Shown: in pieces, positions 1-12,200 of the stretch
Numbering within the stretch: the first letter of the stretch is position 1
How the letters are laid out: the number at the start of each line of letters is the position of its first letter
NCBI GenBank assembly: GCA_024663395.1
Contig: JANFAH010000036.1
Location: 1-64,000, forward strand
Reading direction: 5' to 3'
From: Pisolithus tinctorius
Taxonomy: Eukaryota; Basidiomycota; Agaricomycetes; Boletales; Pisolithaceae
DNA: 64,000 nt
Translations under genes and position numbers: made by a program
The notes under the pieces: model-generated
Seen by the model: the letters and a program-made list of their open reading frames with translations, nothing else
Told to the model about the DNA's origin: nothing
Database searches by the model: none

Positions 1-19
1 CATGCACCTACAGAGGGAT

Positions 20-114
20 GGGCATCCATGATGCCTGGACAATCAGCGACATCAACATCACATTGAAGATGGCAGCCACCAAGTTCATAGTCAATGAGGG
101 CGTCTGCGACGCTC
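20..114. repeat. Two GGGCGTC dyad repeats downstream of the SNF2-like gene
   Basis: Imperfect copies GGGCATC-CAT-GATGCCT (20-36) and GGGCGTC-TGC-GACGCTC (98-114), 78 bp apart. They match the family arrayed at 1989-2303 and 5293-5974. Confidence 0.75.
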
Positions 115-232
115 TCATCCATGTGAGGCAATGTGAATATTCTCAACCGTAAAGTACAAAGGACATGTATGTAAATGAGGTGTGAATGGTAAACATAGCA
201 TGCGTAGATACACAAAGCATGGAAGAGCGAAA

Positions 233-3200
233 TTATTTGCGACGGGATGAATACGTCTTTGGATTCAACTTCTTTCTGGAGAACCGGCCCTCACCTCCAG
301 GCACCAAGAGCTCGTCACCAATGGACTTGGTGGCTGATGCCCCATCGCAACTAGGCCCGGCCACCGGTATGACCAGGTCCTCATGGTTGACTTGCTGTTT
401 GGCCGATGGCTGACGAGCCGAGACCCCGGGAGTGATCTTAACCTGTGGAGTTGCAGGTGGGGAGGAGAGTGGAGACGAGCCGTCAGCGGGGGCCATATCT
501 GCGGAAGGGTTCTGCAGATTGAGTGCAGCCATTGCATCGAGTTCGTCTGGGTCAAGCTGCCAATGAGGATCAGCGCTCATATTCTGCATGATGGGGTCGG
601 TATCGGGATTCCAAAGGCCTTCGGTATTAGCAGGGCCGAGACCGGGATTCGGCACAGGATTGAATGTGGCGCCTGAAGCATGGGGGAGAGAGGGAGCAGC
701 AGGAATGGGGGGAGTGGGAGCATTGGGAACTGGGGGATCTACAGCCTGCGTCGTACCTGAAGGTCCCGGGGCAGAGCTCTGCGCCGAGTCATCCCTTTGG
801 GGCTGTTTTCCTTTAGAATCGACCGTACTCTTGTTGAAGAGATTCTTCCGCGGACGGGCCTCACCCTTTGACTTCTTCGAAGGACCAGGTTGCCGACTGG
901 CAGATGGAGGGGAATGGTCTATCACCCACTTAGTACCCTTCTTCGTAGGGGTTACAGGGGCTTTGTCCCGGTTCTTCTTCGTACCCCTCTTGTTCCTCGG
1001 TGCGGGTTCCTTGGGTCCACGTCCATGCTGCCTTCTGGATCGTCCAACCCGGGGCTTAGATCTTCCACGTCGGTTGAAGTATCATCGTCTGGACCACCGG
1101 TAAACAAGGCACCTATGACAATAAATTTTCATTAGGGTAAAGTAGAATCATGCTATACTTACGAGATTGGTCGTCCATCCCCACGAAGGCCTTGTGCAAA
1201 TTCCCTTTGTCGAATGCGATATTGTTGAGGAAGACATCGGGTGTGCCGCGCGCGACGAGCCGATAGAAGTGAACACGTTTCTGTTGCGGATATCGATAGA
1301 TCCGTCCGCGCAATTGCTCGTCTTCCAATGCGGACCACAATGTATCCTTGTGAGAGAATTAACAATTAACAATAAGAGTCAACCGATAGGAATATACATA
1401 CGGCAATGATCATGATGTTTGCACAGGCCAGGTTAAGGCCGACCATACCTACCATCGACAGTATCAAGACACGAGCGCCAGCCACTCTTGTGGACCGGCA
1501 GAACTCGTTCAACACCGATTTGCGCTTTGCCGGGCTGAGCTTCCCATGGAGCTCCAATGCCTTGACGCCGTGTAATTTCAGAACCTAGTGAATGGATCAA
1601 CTACTGAACTTCAACACAATAGTGTAAATGTGACTTACATCGACAATCGCCGCATTAGAGCTGGGGAAAGCCGAGAAGATGATGATGCGATCGGGTTCCT
1701 TGCTGACAGGCTCATCGACTGCCATTGACTGACCGACTTCGAGGGTTATGCCATCATCCAGGACGTTCAGAGGGGGAGAGCTGTCAGCTGCGAGGTGATG
1801 GGCGACAATTTCAGCGAGGATGTCCAACTTTGTCGAGCAGCGATCGCCTTTCCACTCTTGCAGTGAGGCCGGAGTGCTCCATGTGTCGTTCCCGGAGCTG
1901 GGATTCATGTGGGGGTGAAGTAGGCCACATCGGAATTCAATGTAAAAATTCTGAAAACAATAAACATGTCAGCAGAGTTTGGGAACAAAGGCGTCCAGGA
2001 TGCCCTCATACAGGGGGATAGTTTTTGCCCATACATGTGTGAACGCACACACCAGTGCATGAGCGAGGGCGTCGCGGACGCCCGTACACACAGGCAAAGA
2101 ATAAGTGCAGCGCACAGCGTGACCAAGTGCACATGGGGTGTCCGCAACGCCTGTACACACAGGCAAGGGATAAAATGAAGCCCGCGACATGACCGGGCAT
2201 GTGAGGGGCGTCTGCGACGCCCATGTTGTGTGAGCAATGGTACACCTTGGGTCCCACATTAGGGAATTCAAGTCCATCACGGCGGTGGGCGTCCAGGATG
2301 CCCTTCATCATCTGCAAATGAGAAGAATAAAAATGAAACTTGCCTTTCCAGCCCCTGCAATCGTATTTACCGAGGGCGAGTGTACCAGCTCCTCGGTAAT
2401 TGTCGCAAGGCGACTCCTCTCCCACTCACGCAGTTCGAGGAGCATGACATGTTCCTGGTATGGGGGGAGGCCGAAGATCTTGTTGCCGCGGTAGTCAAGA
2501 GAATCGAGCGTTCGCCTTATGACGTGCTTGCTAAACCGATCACGAAGCCAAGGCACCCATTGTTGGAGGACTGGCCGGGTTTCGGTGTTGCGTTCGGCTG
2601 TCTTCTCTTCACCACCGAGCAACCCTCGGAGTCGGTCTTCTGCTGAGTCGCGTTTGGCCTTTCGGTCCTTTGCCTGCGCATGTGATAGTTCCCGGCTCAT
2701 CTCGTCGAATTTTTCTTTGTCCCGTAACTCCGAAATTCCCATCATCCGTCCCATAATCCATAAGTCCTAAATTCCGTAGATTAGCTGCAATGCATAGCAT
2801 AACATGGTAAACTTGTGGACTTACCTGGAGCTGTGTCATGACAGGTGTTGCAGACATTGCAACGATCATTGCCGATTGTCGATGGAGGCCGAGGATGGCC
2901 TGGTGGAATTTGTTGAATTTCCGCGCCTTATGTGCTTCGTCGATAATCAATCCAAGATATTCATGACCGAACACGGTCTTCAGCGCATTGCGTTCGTACA
3001 CCGGCGCACGTTTCGCCTCATCATCTACACTGTGGATGAGGTCGAGGAAAACCGCGGATCCATCATCTTGAACGGCCTATTTTCTTGTGAGACAGTTAAG
3101 CCAGGAATATATGTGATACATACCGTATCAGTTGCGAGAATGATTTGCCGGTGGGGTTGTTGGCGACTTTGGGATTTTACTCGAGTCCACCACTCACAGC

Positions 3201-5053
3201 GCTTGGCGAACTTCTGGATGTATGGGAGTACGTCAAAGGAGCTGCGCTGTAAAAAGTGCTCGATTTCACGTTGCCATTGGTGATGCAATGAAACTGGGCA
3301 AATTATTAAAAATGGTAAATCGGGGATGTTCCCCTCCTTCCCTTGCCATTTCAAATTTGCTATATGATCCGTCAGTGTGTGCACATGCGTGATGAAAAGA
3401 CTTGTTACTCACCGAATGCGCCGGGAAACTTGCCATGTGTGTCGAAATGACGTCGGAACCATGAGAGACATGCGATGAACCCAAGTACCTGGAAAGTTTT
3501 TCCGATGCCGACGCCATCCATCAGGAGGACCGGTTGGCCATCAAATGCCCTTTGCAGCATGCGAAGAATGCCGACGAGCTGATGCCATCTTGCTTGGAGT
3601 GGCTCGTGCGTGGTGGTGGGATCGTTTAACCATGCTTCGCCTTCTTCGGACCAAGGCTCGATCGTCGCATCGGGGTCGGTGAATTCCTGGAAGAGGGGGA
3701 TCTTCTTCCCCTCTTTCAATCCGAGGTGCACCCAGATTTCGTCTTCGGTGAGCCATGCTAAATCCTCGACACCCTCTGTCCAAGCGATATCAATGTTTTC
3801 GCCATCCGGGATTTCTAGAGCGACGTCGTCGGATTGAATATTTTCGAGGGCAGCTTGTACCAGTTGTTCTACCTCGCGAATTTCAGAGTCGGTTGCAAGT
3901 TTTTTAAGTGCATCGCGCAGGGCCTTCGGAAGTTCTGTGCATATGTTAATAACATACTGATATCGCCACGAGCTTGGACACTTACTCGCAATCTCATCCG
4001 CTTTGGTATCGTCATTCTGTGCTGCCGCAAGCATCGCCTCGATTTGCTTTCGTCGGTCTTCTAGTTCGTTCAGGGACTCTGCATCTTCGTATCGGCGTAG
4101 GATGGTCATCAATGACCGGACGTGTGCCAAATATGATTTGATTGCTTTGATGCTGGGGTTTGCACCATCCGCCATGAGCGCTGAGACCGCACATAAGCCG
4201 AGCGATTAGCGAACTTGTGTTGACGAGTTACATACCTTTCCATTCGGCTTCGAGACCGGCTTGCTTGCATTTGATATCGTTCGCTTCACGGGTAAGCGAC
4301 TTCCGGTACCGTTGCCAGGTGATTACCAAAAGTTGGTCGATGAAGGTTTTGATCGGCGTTGCCAGGAAGTTCGGGTCGTCGGGGTATGCATCATCGCCGA
4401 AGAGTTTGTATGCGAGGGGGTTCGCGGCATGGATGGGGACCTGTGCCTCTTCGAGAGTAGGGAACTGAGATTGAATTGATTAACGCTATCACGAAGCATG
4501 ATATATTGATATAATGACTTACCTTTCTCTGTTTCAAACGCGCCATCACATCATATGGCCCACACTTGGCCTCCTTGAGAACCTCGTCGATGATGCGGTT
4601 TAATTTCCAAGTCGGGCCCCAATTCGCCACCACCCACGAATTCCAAGCCCGGCGACCTTCGGCGTCATTGTCGGTGTAACCTTTGCGCGCATATTCGGCT
4701 TGTGCCGCCAAAGTTGTTTTCTTCCAGAGGTTTCTTGCATATACCGATACGCTCTGTGCAATGGAAGTGGTCCAAGTCGGCACGTGGACAGCAGGAGAGT
4801 CCGGTGCAGCATCGGGCTCAGTGTGCCATGGGACGCCAAATACTTTGGTAATATCCTGCCAAGCAGGCATGGTCCATGGCAGGCCCTCCGAATTGCCCAG
4901 CAGGAGCAGGGCGGTGGCAACACCTAAAGCAGGCATGATAGTGAGTTTATTTGTTAGTTGACTTACGTGTGAGGGTGGGGGAGAGAATGGGTTGGATAGT
5001 GCCAGAGAACGCGCTACACCTATATACTCATCGCTTAAATCCAATAACGGCAC
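233..5053 (-). CDS. SNF2-type helicase-like ATPase, multi-exon
   Basis: Predicted nuclear DNA-dependent ATPase/translocase of about 1,200 residues in roughly eleven exons. Ordered motifs seen: Walker A DGVGIGKT (about 3500, a variant of the usual DEMGLGKT), motif Ia ICPVSLHHQWQREI (3290-3240), motif II DEAH (2940), motif III MSATPV (2860), then a helicase-C half with VGMVGLNLACAN (motif V, about 1440) and QLRGRIYRYPQQ (motif VI, about 1290). The C-terminal ~230 residues are low-complexity, rich in P, S and basic residues. I start at the ATG at 5053 because the exon splices cleanly (donor GTAAGT at 4966, acceptor before 4923, 45-nt intron). One intron (about 2343-1952) is ~390 nt, far longer than its neighbours, and holds five dyad repeats. 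It lies last in a same-strand trio with the genes at 6969 and 9276. The SNF2 assignment is strong; the biological role is unknown. Confidence 0.85.
1989..2303. repeat. Five-copy dyad array inside an intron of the SNF2-like gene
   Basis: Copies of the 17-nt dyad GGGCGTC-N3-GACGCCC start at about 1989, 2067, 2136, 2206 and 2287, so the step is 69-81 bp. The three central bases vary and the sequence between copies is mostly unrelated. The array fills the ~390-nt intron (donor near 2343, acceptor TTTTCAG near 1952). Some arms carry single changes such as GATGCCC or GGGTGTC. Confidence 0.85.
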
Positions 5054-5292
5054 TACCAGAGCGATCTTGGCAACAGTTGGACGATATAGCTGATATCCGA
5101 TATAAGACTTTGACTAACATCGGATATGATCATTGACTAATGTGCAATGTAGCCGGTGTTGATCAATAGTATCACTTGATATAGCTCTTGATTGATAATC
5201 ATCATATCGGCATCTAAGGTCCCAACTTCTAATCAAAGTTTCATCGATAGCTAAATTTAGAGAAATCATGATAACTATCCGAGCAGTGGTGA
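5054..5292. other. 5' flank of the SNF2-like gene, no gene seen
   Basis: Short AT-leaning stretch between the start codon of the SNF2-like gene and the upstream dyad array. I see no open frame with coding character and no clear TATA box. Confidence 0.5.
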
Positions 5293-5974
5293 GGGAGTCG
5301 AGGACGCCCACATGCATGCTGCATTGACACCTGTCTATGGTTACTGATTTGTGTCACTGTTATTTACATAAATTTAAACTTTTCTATCAGAATGGTAATT
5401 TGCGGCTGGGTGTCCCGGACGCCCGCACACCGTGGGCAAGCAAAGTTAATTGTTTTGCAACATCAGTCCTGGCTTATGGGTGTCCTCGACGCCCAGCAGG
5501 TGCTGTCTATGTGAATCAAAAATTCCTACACACAATGCAATGAAGTGCCACGGGCATCGTCGACGCCCACCCATGGAGTGCTAACCATGTGGCCAACAAT
5601 TCCCACACCCACACAATGCAGTGCCATGGGCGTCCAGGACGCCTACATGCACTGTCTAAGTGAGTTAAAATTTCCCACAGACAATGCAGTGCAGTGCATG
5701 GGCGTCCCGAACGCCCAGCAGCTGCTACTACCTAGGTGATGACAAACATTCCCACACGCGCCACAATGCAGTGCATGGGCGTCCCAGACGCCCGCACAAG
5801 CATGGGCATGTCAAGCTGCTTGCTCTGGCAACACTTTCATTTCATCACCGCCAATTTTTATCCACTTGCCACATTGAAGCCATGGGCGTCCTCGACGCCC
5901 ATGTGGCATGGCACCATGTTCAAGTCATGTGACTTATTACTATATGCATGCCCATGTGGGCGTCTGGGACGCCC
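5293..5974. repeat. Nine-copy GGGCGTC-N3-GACGCCC array upstream of the SNF2-like gene
   Basis: Dyads start at 5293, 5408, 5478, 5552, 5628, 5700, 5777, 5884 and 5958. Six of the eight steps are 70-77 bp. Central triplets differ from copy to copy (GAG, CCG, CTC, GTC, CAG, CCG, CCA, CTC, TGG). Several copies share a short left flank resembling ATGCAGTGCAT, but the ~55-nt intervals are otherwise different. The array lies 240-920 bp before the start codon. Short open frames here are by-products of the repeats. Confidence 0.9.
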
Positions 5975-6094
5975 ACCCTTACGATGCTTTGTTGCTTTGT
6001 TTGAAACTGACAGATATGATACATTGATTTAATGGTAGTTGCAGTGATGAGGTGTCCCATTGGAGGGAGATCAGGCAGCTGAAGCTACCACACC

Positions 6095-6270
6095 TGAGCG
6101 GGGGCTTGCCGAAGGCCCAAGATAGGATTGCTGAATGCCGAAGGCCCTGGGATACAATTGCGGAATGCCGAAGACAATTGCTGAATGCCGAAGACCCACA
6201 GATACAATTGCTGAGAGCTGAAAAGGCCCAGCTGAAGGCACAGGGATACAATTTCTGAATGCCGAAGGCA
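6095..6270. repeat. Short tandem repeat with CTGAATGCCGAAG core
   Basis: About five imperfect units built on ATACAATTGCTGAATGCCGA with a GGCCC or GACCC tail, with steps of roughly 30-40 bp. No coding content recognised. The rest of 5975-6968 holds two further dyads and otherwise nothing I can name. Confidence 0.7.
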
Positions 6271-6751
6271 GCCCTGACAAGTGGGGAACTAACCTGGCTA
6301 ACCTGGGTGTCCGCCTGCTCACTCACAAAAGCCCTAGTACCAAGCGATGCCAAAGTCGGTGTTCGGTGTTTCGGAATCCCAAAGCTGTCCAGGGTTCACT
6401 AAAGCAAGTAAGGACACAGTAATCCCCGAATGCCGGTAATCACAAGACTCATTCCCATCCCGATCGAGTCCACTCGAAGCAAGGGCTGTGAGCTTACTGG
6501 ATGGTGACCACTCGAACTAGGATTTCTGATGTATCGAACAGTATTCTTATCTTATTTACAATGAGTACTGACCCAGGGATGTCAGAGCACATTAACTCCA
6601 AGGGGGGTTCGGTGTTGCTCTGGTCAGAAATCCCATTGGGTAGTAGGAGTAGCCTCAAGGGTGTGTCAGGGTTCGCTAGGGTGGGTATATAGGGATGGAT
6701 AGAGTCATGAATATGATGGGAGTGCAATGTATACATATCACACCACCCTGC

Positions 6752-6860
6752 AGGCGTCCCAGACGCCTGTCCCCAGCCTTTGATCTTGTCACACCGTGTG
6801 AAACTATTGCCTAAGATAGCATACAGTCTATGCCACCCAAACCAGGCGTCCTCGACGCCT
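6752..6860. repeat. Two AGGCGTC-N3-GACGCCT dyads at the 3' end of the middle gene
   Basis: Perfect 7-bp arms at 6752-6768 and 6844-6860, 92 bp apart. The outermost G:C pair of the main family is replaced by A:T on both sides, so the symmetry is kept. Confidence 0.8.
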
Positions 6861-6968
6861 GTATGCAATGCCATCAAGCTCATGGAGGTGATGATGGCTA
6901 TAGGGGCTTTTCTATATGTGGAACCCTCTGATTGCCAAAATGGGAAATGGTTAACCCAGGGCTAGGGT

Positions 6969-8904
6969 TTAAATGGACCCTAGGGTTGGGTGGGAAACAG
7001 GTCGCATAACCCTAATCTGAGACGAGATTCTGATGATAGCAGGAGACATATGAGGGTCAGGCATGGCATCGTCTCCATCGCCAATGTCGAGGTCTGCATC
7101 TGCATCGGGATCTTGGATGGCATGGTTGATATGCTCGAGTCTGTGAGTGAAAGCAGGCATGAGACCTGCAGCCTTGACGTTGCCCAAATCCCTCGTGAAT
7201 GCCAGGGGGTACACGGTGTAAGGTGATTCGTTGTTGACATGGCCATAGGCATCTTCGTTTCCCTGGAACAACTCGTGTACCTGCTTCAAGTCCAGCAAGG
7301 CACCACAGGCCTGGTATGCGGCAGGACTCCTTCTGGGGACCCGGAATCCATCTTCGTTGTAGACATTTATTTCGAAGCCATGTTCGTCCAGCAGCGGGAG
7401 TTCATCGAGATCGACAGGAAGACGAGAGGGATCATCGTCAGACTTGTCATAGAGGATGGGGTGTTTGTCCATGATCGTGTGCTGAGCGATGTCGGTCCAG
7501 CGCTCGACGGCAAGGTAGCTACAGGCAAAGGAGTCAAGGGGATGAGGGATGGAAGCGAGGACGAACGGACATACCTGATGTGGGTGGCCAAGGAGAAGGA
7601 GACGCGGCGGATGTGGGCATAGTTTCGGTCATGGTTCCAGTTCATACGCTCGAGATCGATGGATTGGGACACCATGAGGGGCTGGTTTTGTCCATAACGA
7701 AGGGAGACGGCGACGGGGGCATTGGCAGTGAGAAAGCTGTCTTGCTTCCAAGATCGAGGGGCAGCGGCGACCCAGGCATGCCAGAGGTCGATGAAACCTT
7801 GATGAAGGCGGACGAGGTCAGGCAAGCGGAGGTTGATCATGCGATTGGATTGACCGAAATGACCCCTGTGAAGCGTAAGTCAGATAAGCATGTAGGGATG
7901 AAGGAAATGCGCAAACGAAAGGAAGACATGAAATGCGCAGGACGACGGTGCAGAGATTGCAGATCGTCAAAAACGCGCAAACGGATGGGAGTCGAAAAAT
8001 GCGTGACTGACATGACTTCTGTGGAATCCTTCACTGCATCCCAGGTAAGTGGTTCTGGGTATGGGTCCAAGCAGTGAATGTCCTCGTGGCGCATCTCGGA
8101 GAGGACGTGGGCGATGAACATGACGATCATGCGTGCATGGTGAGGGGCAATGACCGGGTGCCTGTGATCCAACGATGGGAGCTTGTCGGGCGTGTTATCT
8201 GGATCACGAATGTCAAAGAAGACGTGAGGGACGATCGCAAGCCAGAATTGGTCGTCGAGTCGAGTGCCGACATACATCATCCTGCCCTTGGGATTGAATG
8301 GGAGAGCGTTGGCAGCATTGTCAGGCCAGAGACGGAAGGTCATGGTAAGTTGGAGTTTGGCAGTCCAGTTATGATCGGCAGCGACGTTGGGAAGTACAGC
8401 ATCGAGGCCACAACGGGAGCCGACATACAAAGCATAGTCGAGGTAGTGAGGGCCGAGGTGAGGGACAAGGTCAGGGCTATCGGTGTTGACACGATAGTGG
8501 TCGTCGATGTGGATGCGATGACGATTGGACAGCAAAGAGATCGCTGGTATGGCTCGTCTGTTTTGATGGAAGTTAGACAAGGTCCTGAAGGAGATGTGCT
8601 TGAGGCGATGGGCATTGAAGAGGCGGAGATGGTCAGAGTCAGCTGGAGGATGGTGAGGGTAAAGTGCAAGGTGGACGTCGACTTGTGCATGAGGGTCACC
8701 AGTTGCAAGCTGACGAGGGACCTCAGCGACGTCGAAAGGGGCATCGTGCTGGCCTTCGTCGACGATGGGATCCTCGTCAGAGGCAGAGGAATTGCTGAAG
8801 CAAGGGGGTACAGGTGAGTGTGATGGGAGCTGTACACAGATGACAGGACAGGCATACCTGATGGAGTCAGCGATGGAGACGTTGTCTAGATCGGTGTCAG
8901 ACAT
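6969..8904 (-). CDS. Unrecognised multi-exon protein, middle gene of the three-gene cluster
   Basis: I do not recognise this family. About 560-580 residues in four exons. Exon 1 is short and begins MSDTDLDNVSIADS (another in-frame ATG lies at 8928); a ~60-nt intron leads to an acidic segment and then a long His-, Asp- and Pro-rich exon. A ~170-nt intron near 7870-8040 carries two pairs of the 26-nt-spaced GCGC motif. The last exon is acidic (DPDADADLDIGDGDD) and ends at 6969. No membrane segment, zinc motif or nucleotide-binding loop is visible. It lies 372 bp downstream of the ParB-like gene and about 1.9 kb upstream of the SNF2-like gene, on the same strand, so a shared role is plausible but unproven. 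Confidence 0.7.
7909..8004. repeat. Two pairs of 26-nt-spaced GCGC motifs in an intron
   Basis: GCGC at 7909 and 7935, and GCGC/GCGT at 7975 and 8001: two 30-nt units of the same design as those in the ParB-like gene. All lie in the ~170-nt intron of the middle gene. Confidence 0.8.
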
Positions 8905-9275
8905 GCTGGTATGGAAGAAGATGAGCAAGATAGAGAAGAGGAGAGGGGAGAAGATACAGATGATGGTGAGAGGTTAGGAGTGAGTGGAGACAGGAAGGAT
9001 AGGTTGAGGGGGTTGATGGGGAGAGGGTATTAGTAGGGTTAGAGGCGGGCATGTCAAACAGGGGAGGGAGCGGCAATGGACCCAGAGGAGTTAGGATGGC
9101 GAGGAGGGTGGCACATTGAATTTAAGCGGACAGCTGAGGAATGAAGGAGAAGCGGGACAGACGAGAATCAAATATGAAATACAAAATTTATGCAGTGCAT
9201 GGAGATACACATGGGATGGCTAAGACAAAAGGAGGAGACACAGGAGAAGAAATAAGTATTTACGAGGGGATGATA
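8905..9275. other. Intergenic spacer between two same-strand genes
   Basis: About 370 bp, purine-rich on the plus strand. It must hold the 3' end of the ParB-like gene and the promoter of the middle gene. I see no dyad repeat and no clear TATA box. Confidence 0.5.
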
Positions 9276-12200
9276 TCATCCCAGCTGTTCCACGTCTTCT
9301 GTCTCAGCAACCTGACTCAAACGGGAAGAGGGAGGATCACCGGCACGGAGGAATTTTTTTCCACGGCGAATAGATGTCGCTGTGAGTAAGGGGGAGGAAA
9401 TGACGTCGGTTATGAGAAACGAAGAAGGAATGAATGGAAGAAGACATACGATCGGAAGGGAGGGAGACATCATCTTCGACAGAGGCAAGGGAGTTTGAGG
9501 CGGCGCGCTTCATGTTGTGGGTGGGGAGAGCTGAAGAGGAGGGGGTTGGGGGGCGAGGAGGGCGCAGGTCACGCTTGATGGACTTGTTGGAAAGCTTGAT
9601 ATGGGAAGTGGGTGGGTTGTGGATGGAAGGAGGGATGGGGGGAAGATCTGGAGAGGGTGAGAGGGGAAATGGAGGAGAGAGAGGGAAATACCATGGGAGA
9701 TTGCATGAAGAGGGGAAGGAGCGGTGGGAGGAGGAGACAATAACTGTGGAGTATGATGGGAGGGGCCTGGGAGAAGGGGTTAGGGTAGGACGAGGATGTG
9801 ATGGTTAGAATACCATGATCGAATTCGGTGTTTGAGGACATGACTGAGGGGGGATGATGAGGAATGAGAGGAAGAGACGAGACGTAGAGACTTACAAGAG
9901 TCAGGGTTAACGACGTCTTCAGGATGGGCTGTAGATGATGTGGTGAGCGATGGAATGGAGATGGGAGGGGAGGGGGTGGGTGGGTCGACGATATCAGAGG
10001 AGAGAAACGCGCCAAAATGGATATGTATGTTTTTGCGCATAAAGGGGGATGGCATGTCATGCGCATCAGAGGAATGGGAATGAAATGCGCATAGAGGGAG
10101 GGAGGGTGAAATGCGCAAAACGAGGGATTAGATGTTTTGCGCAGATTAAGATATGCGGCGACGACTTACCTGGCGGAAGAGACTCGGTCGACATTTCCAT
10201 GGATGCCTCGTCACGATGAACGTCGCTGGGGATGTCCTGTAGAGAGCCTTGTCGATCAGATGCATCGTGAAGAGGTCCAAACCGATTGGGTCTTGTGTTG
10301 GGAGCGCCATCTTCGTCGGACTCATGTCCCGTAGACATATCCTCATCAGGGGTGGTAGTGGCTGCACGATGGCCTATGAGACATGCCATCAATACAAGAG
10401 AGATGGATGAGGGTGATGGGCTACACACCTGCGACGACGGATCTTGATGTCTTCTGAACGGGTGCAGGGGCGACGGGTTTGCGCTGCTCGACCTCTGAGC
10501 GGGAAAGAATGACAAATGGTTTCCGTTGAGATGCGAGTTTGGATCGCTCTTCGCCAGTGCTGTTCCAGACGACATTCAAACCATCGACGTCTTCCGTGAA
10601 CTGCGCATCGGATGGATTTAGGCCCTCCATCTCCAGGCGTTGATTCCATGCATTGACCTGGAGACTCTGTAATCGAGTGAGATCAGCGGACATGAAGGTG
10701 ACGCCTGCACGCACGGCGACGAGATCTTCGAGAGAGGATTGGACGTCTGGATGCAAGTCGGGCTTGTTGCGAGCAGTCATGGTATTGGTGGTGTCGACCC
10801 AAGCGATGGTTTGTGTCTGGACGTATTGGATGATGCGCTGCAACTGAGCTTGCTGGTCTTTTTTCATGACGCTGAGGGTGTGGCGAGCAAGCTCGGTATG
10901 CAGATCGAAGCCTTCGACAGCGTTCGGGACGGCAGGGATTCCATCGGCCCAGGGGTGAGATACGGCGACTTTTGCGGGATGTTGCTTGATGTTTGAGAGG
11001 GTGGTCTGGCGCCTCTCTTTCTGGATGGTGGTGAGACGGTATGGAGCGGTGTCGGCTTCGATCTTGTTGCGCAGAAATGCGGCGCCACCCTCTGGATCCG
11101 ATAGGAGCTGAGGACGGTACTCACTGATGGCACAGGCCTCATATATAGAGAGGCAAGCGAGGATCCTCAAGATGCGTGCGCGAGAGGGGCCATCCAAGGT
11201 CGCCCATTCCCAAGTATGAGCGTGGATGAGGTCGTAGCCTCGGAAGGAGTGCGGGACGGTGTTGGTGGTGATCTTGGAACGGCGCGTCCAAGGTCGATCA
11301 CAGTAGGACCAGGCAGGGCCGGTGAGTTTCTCACTCTTGTCGAGCGCCTTGCAAGCAGCAAGGGCTTCCAACTCGAGACTACGAGCCCGAGCCTCAGCCT
11401 CGGCTCTCTCTTTCTCACGTCGCGCATATCGTTCGGCCCTCGTTTCTCCTGGGGTTGCCTCGTCATCATCGTCGGAGGACTCTGATGGATCGCCGTCTTG
11501 CTGTCCTTCGTCATCGCCACTAGCACCTGCTGTGAATTCCTCATCCCCGTCGTCCTCGCGCTTCTTTGCCTTGCCCTTACCCTTGATAGTAACTGATGGG
11601 GCCTTTTTTGAAGGCTTTGGACCACCGCTGAGCGAGAGGCCGAAGATGGCAAGGAGTTGTGCTTGGCTGATGGATCTGTCGGGGACGTTGAGGGTCATCA
11701 GTTGACCCTCCATGTTGAGGAGCGCGGGATAGTGTTCGAAGATCATGAGGACGATCTGAATATTAGACATATATCGAGTGTGATAGGATGCGATGCGATG
11801 AGAAGGACATACCTTGTCCCACACGACGTCACGGGTGTCGACGTGATATTGAGGGTGAGCGAATATCGCACGCCGGAGATCTGCACTGGCTGACCCGGGG
11901 GTCCATTCTTTCGGGTGAATCTTTGCGGTATATACGAAGGGTGTCCACCAGGACGAGAGCTGCAGGTTGATTAGCGATGGACATGACAAGGAGGTCGCGC
12001 AAATGATGATGTAGTATGATTTGCGCATATTAGATTGCCGTGGATCTCGCGCAAATCATCATGCGGTATGATTTGCGCAGATTGGCATGAACATATGGTA
12101 CATGACGCACCTCGAGAATAGCACGTTGTATGCGTTGTAAATGCACCTTGAAGACCTTGAAGATCGAACTGGACATCAGTGGGAATCCAGCAAACTCATC

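Noticed and set aside
5408..5974. CRISPR array
   Set aside because: Repeats are 17-nt dyads with variable centres, spacers vary in length and lie in a eukaryotic genome without cas genes; part of the family is inside an intron.
7239..8817. Long plus-strand open frames opposite the middle gene (7239-7622, 7580-8077, 8074-8817)
   Set aside because: They mirror minus-strand exons with better splice signals and composition; no family resemblance on the plus strand.
11216..11705. Plus-strand ORFs in 11.2-11.7 kb
   Set aside because: Antisense shadows of the low-complexity exon of the ParB-like gene.
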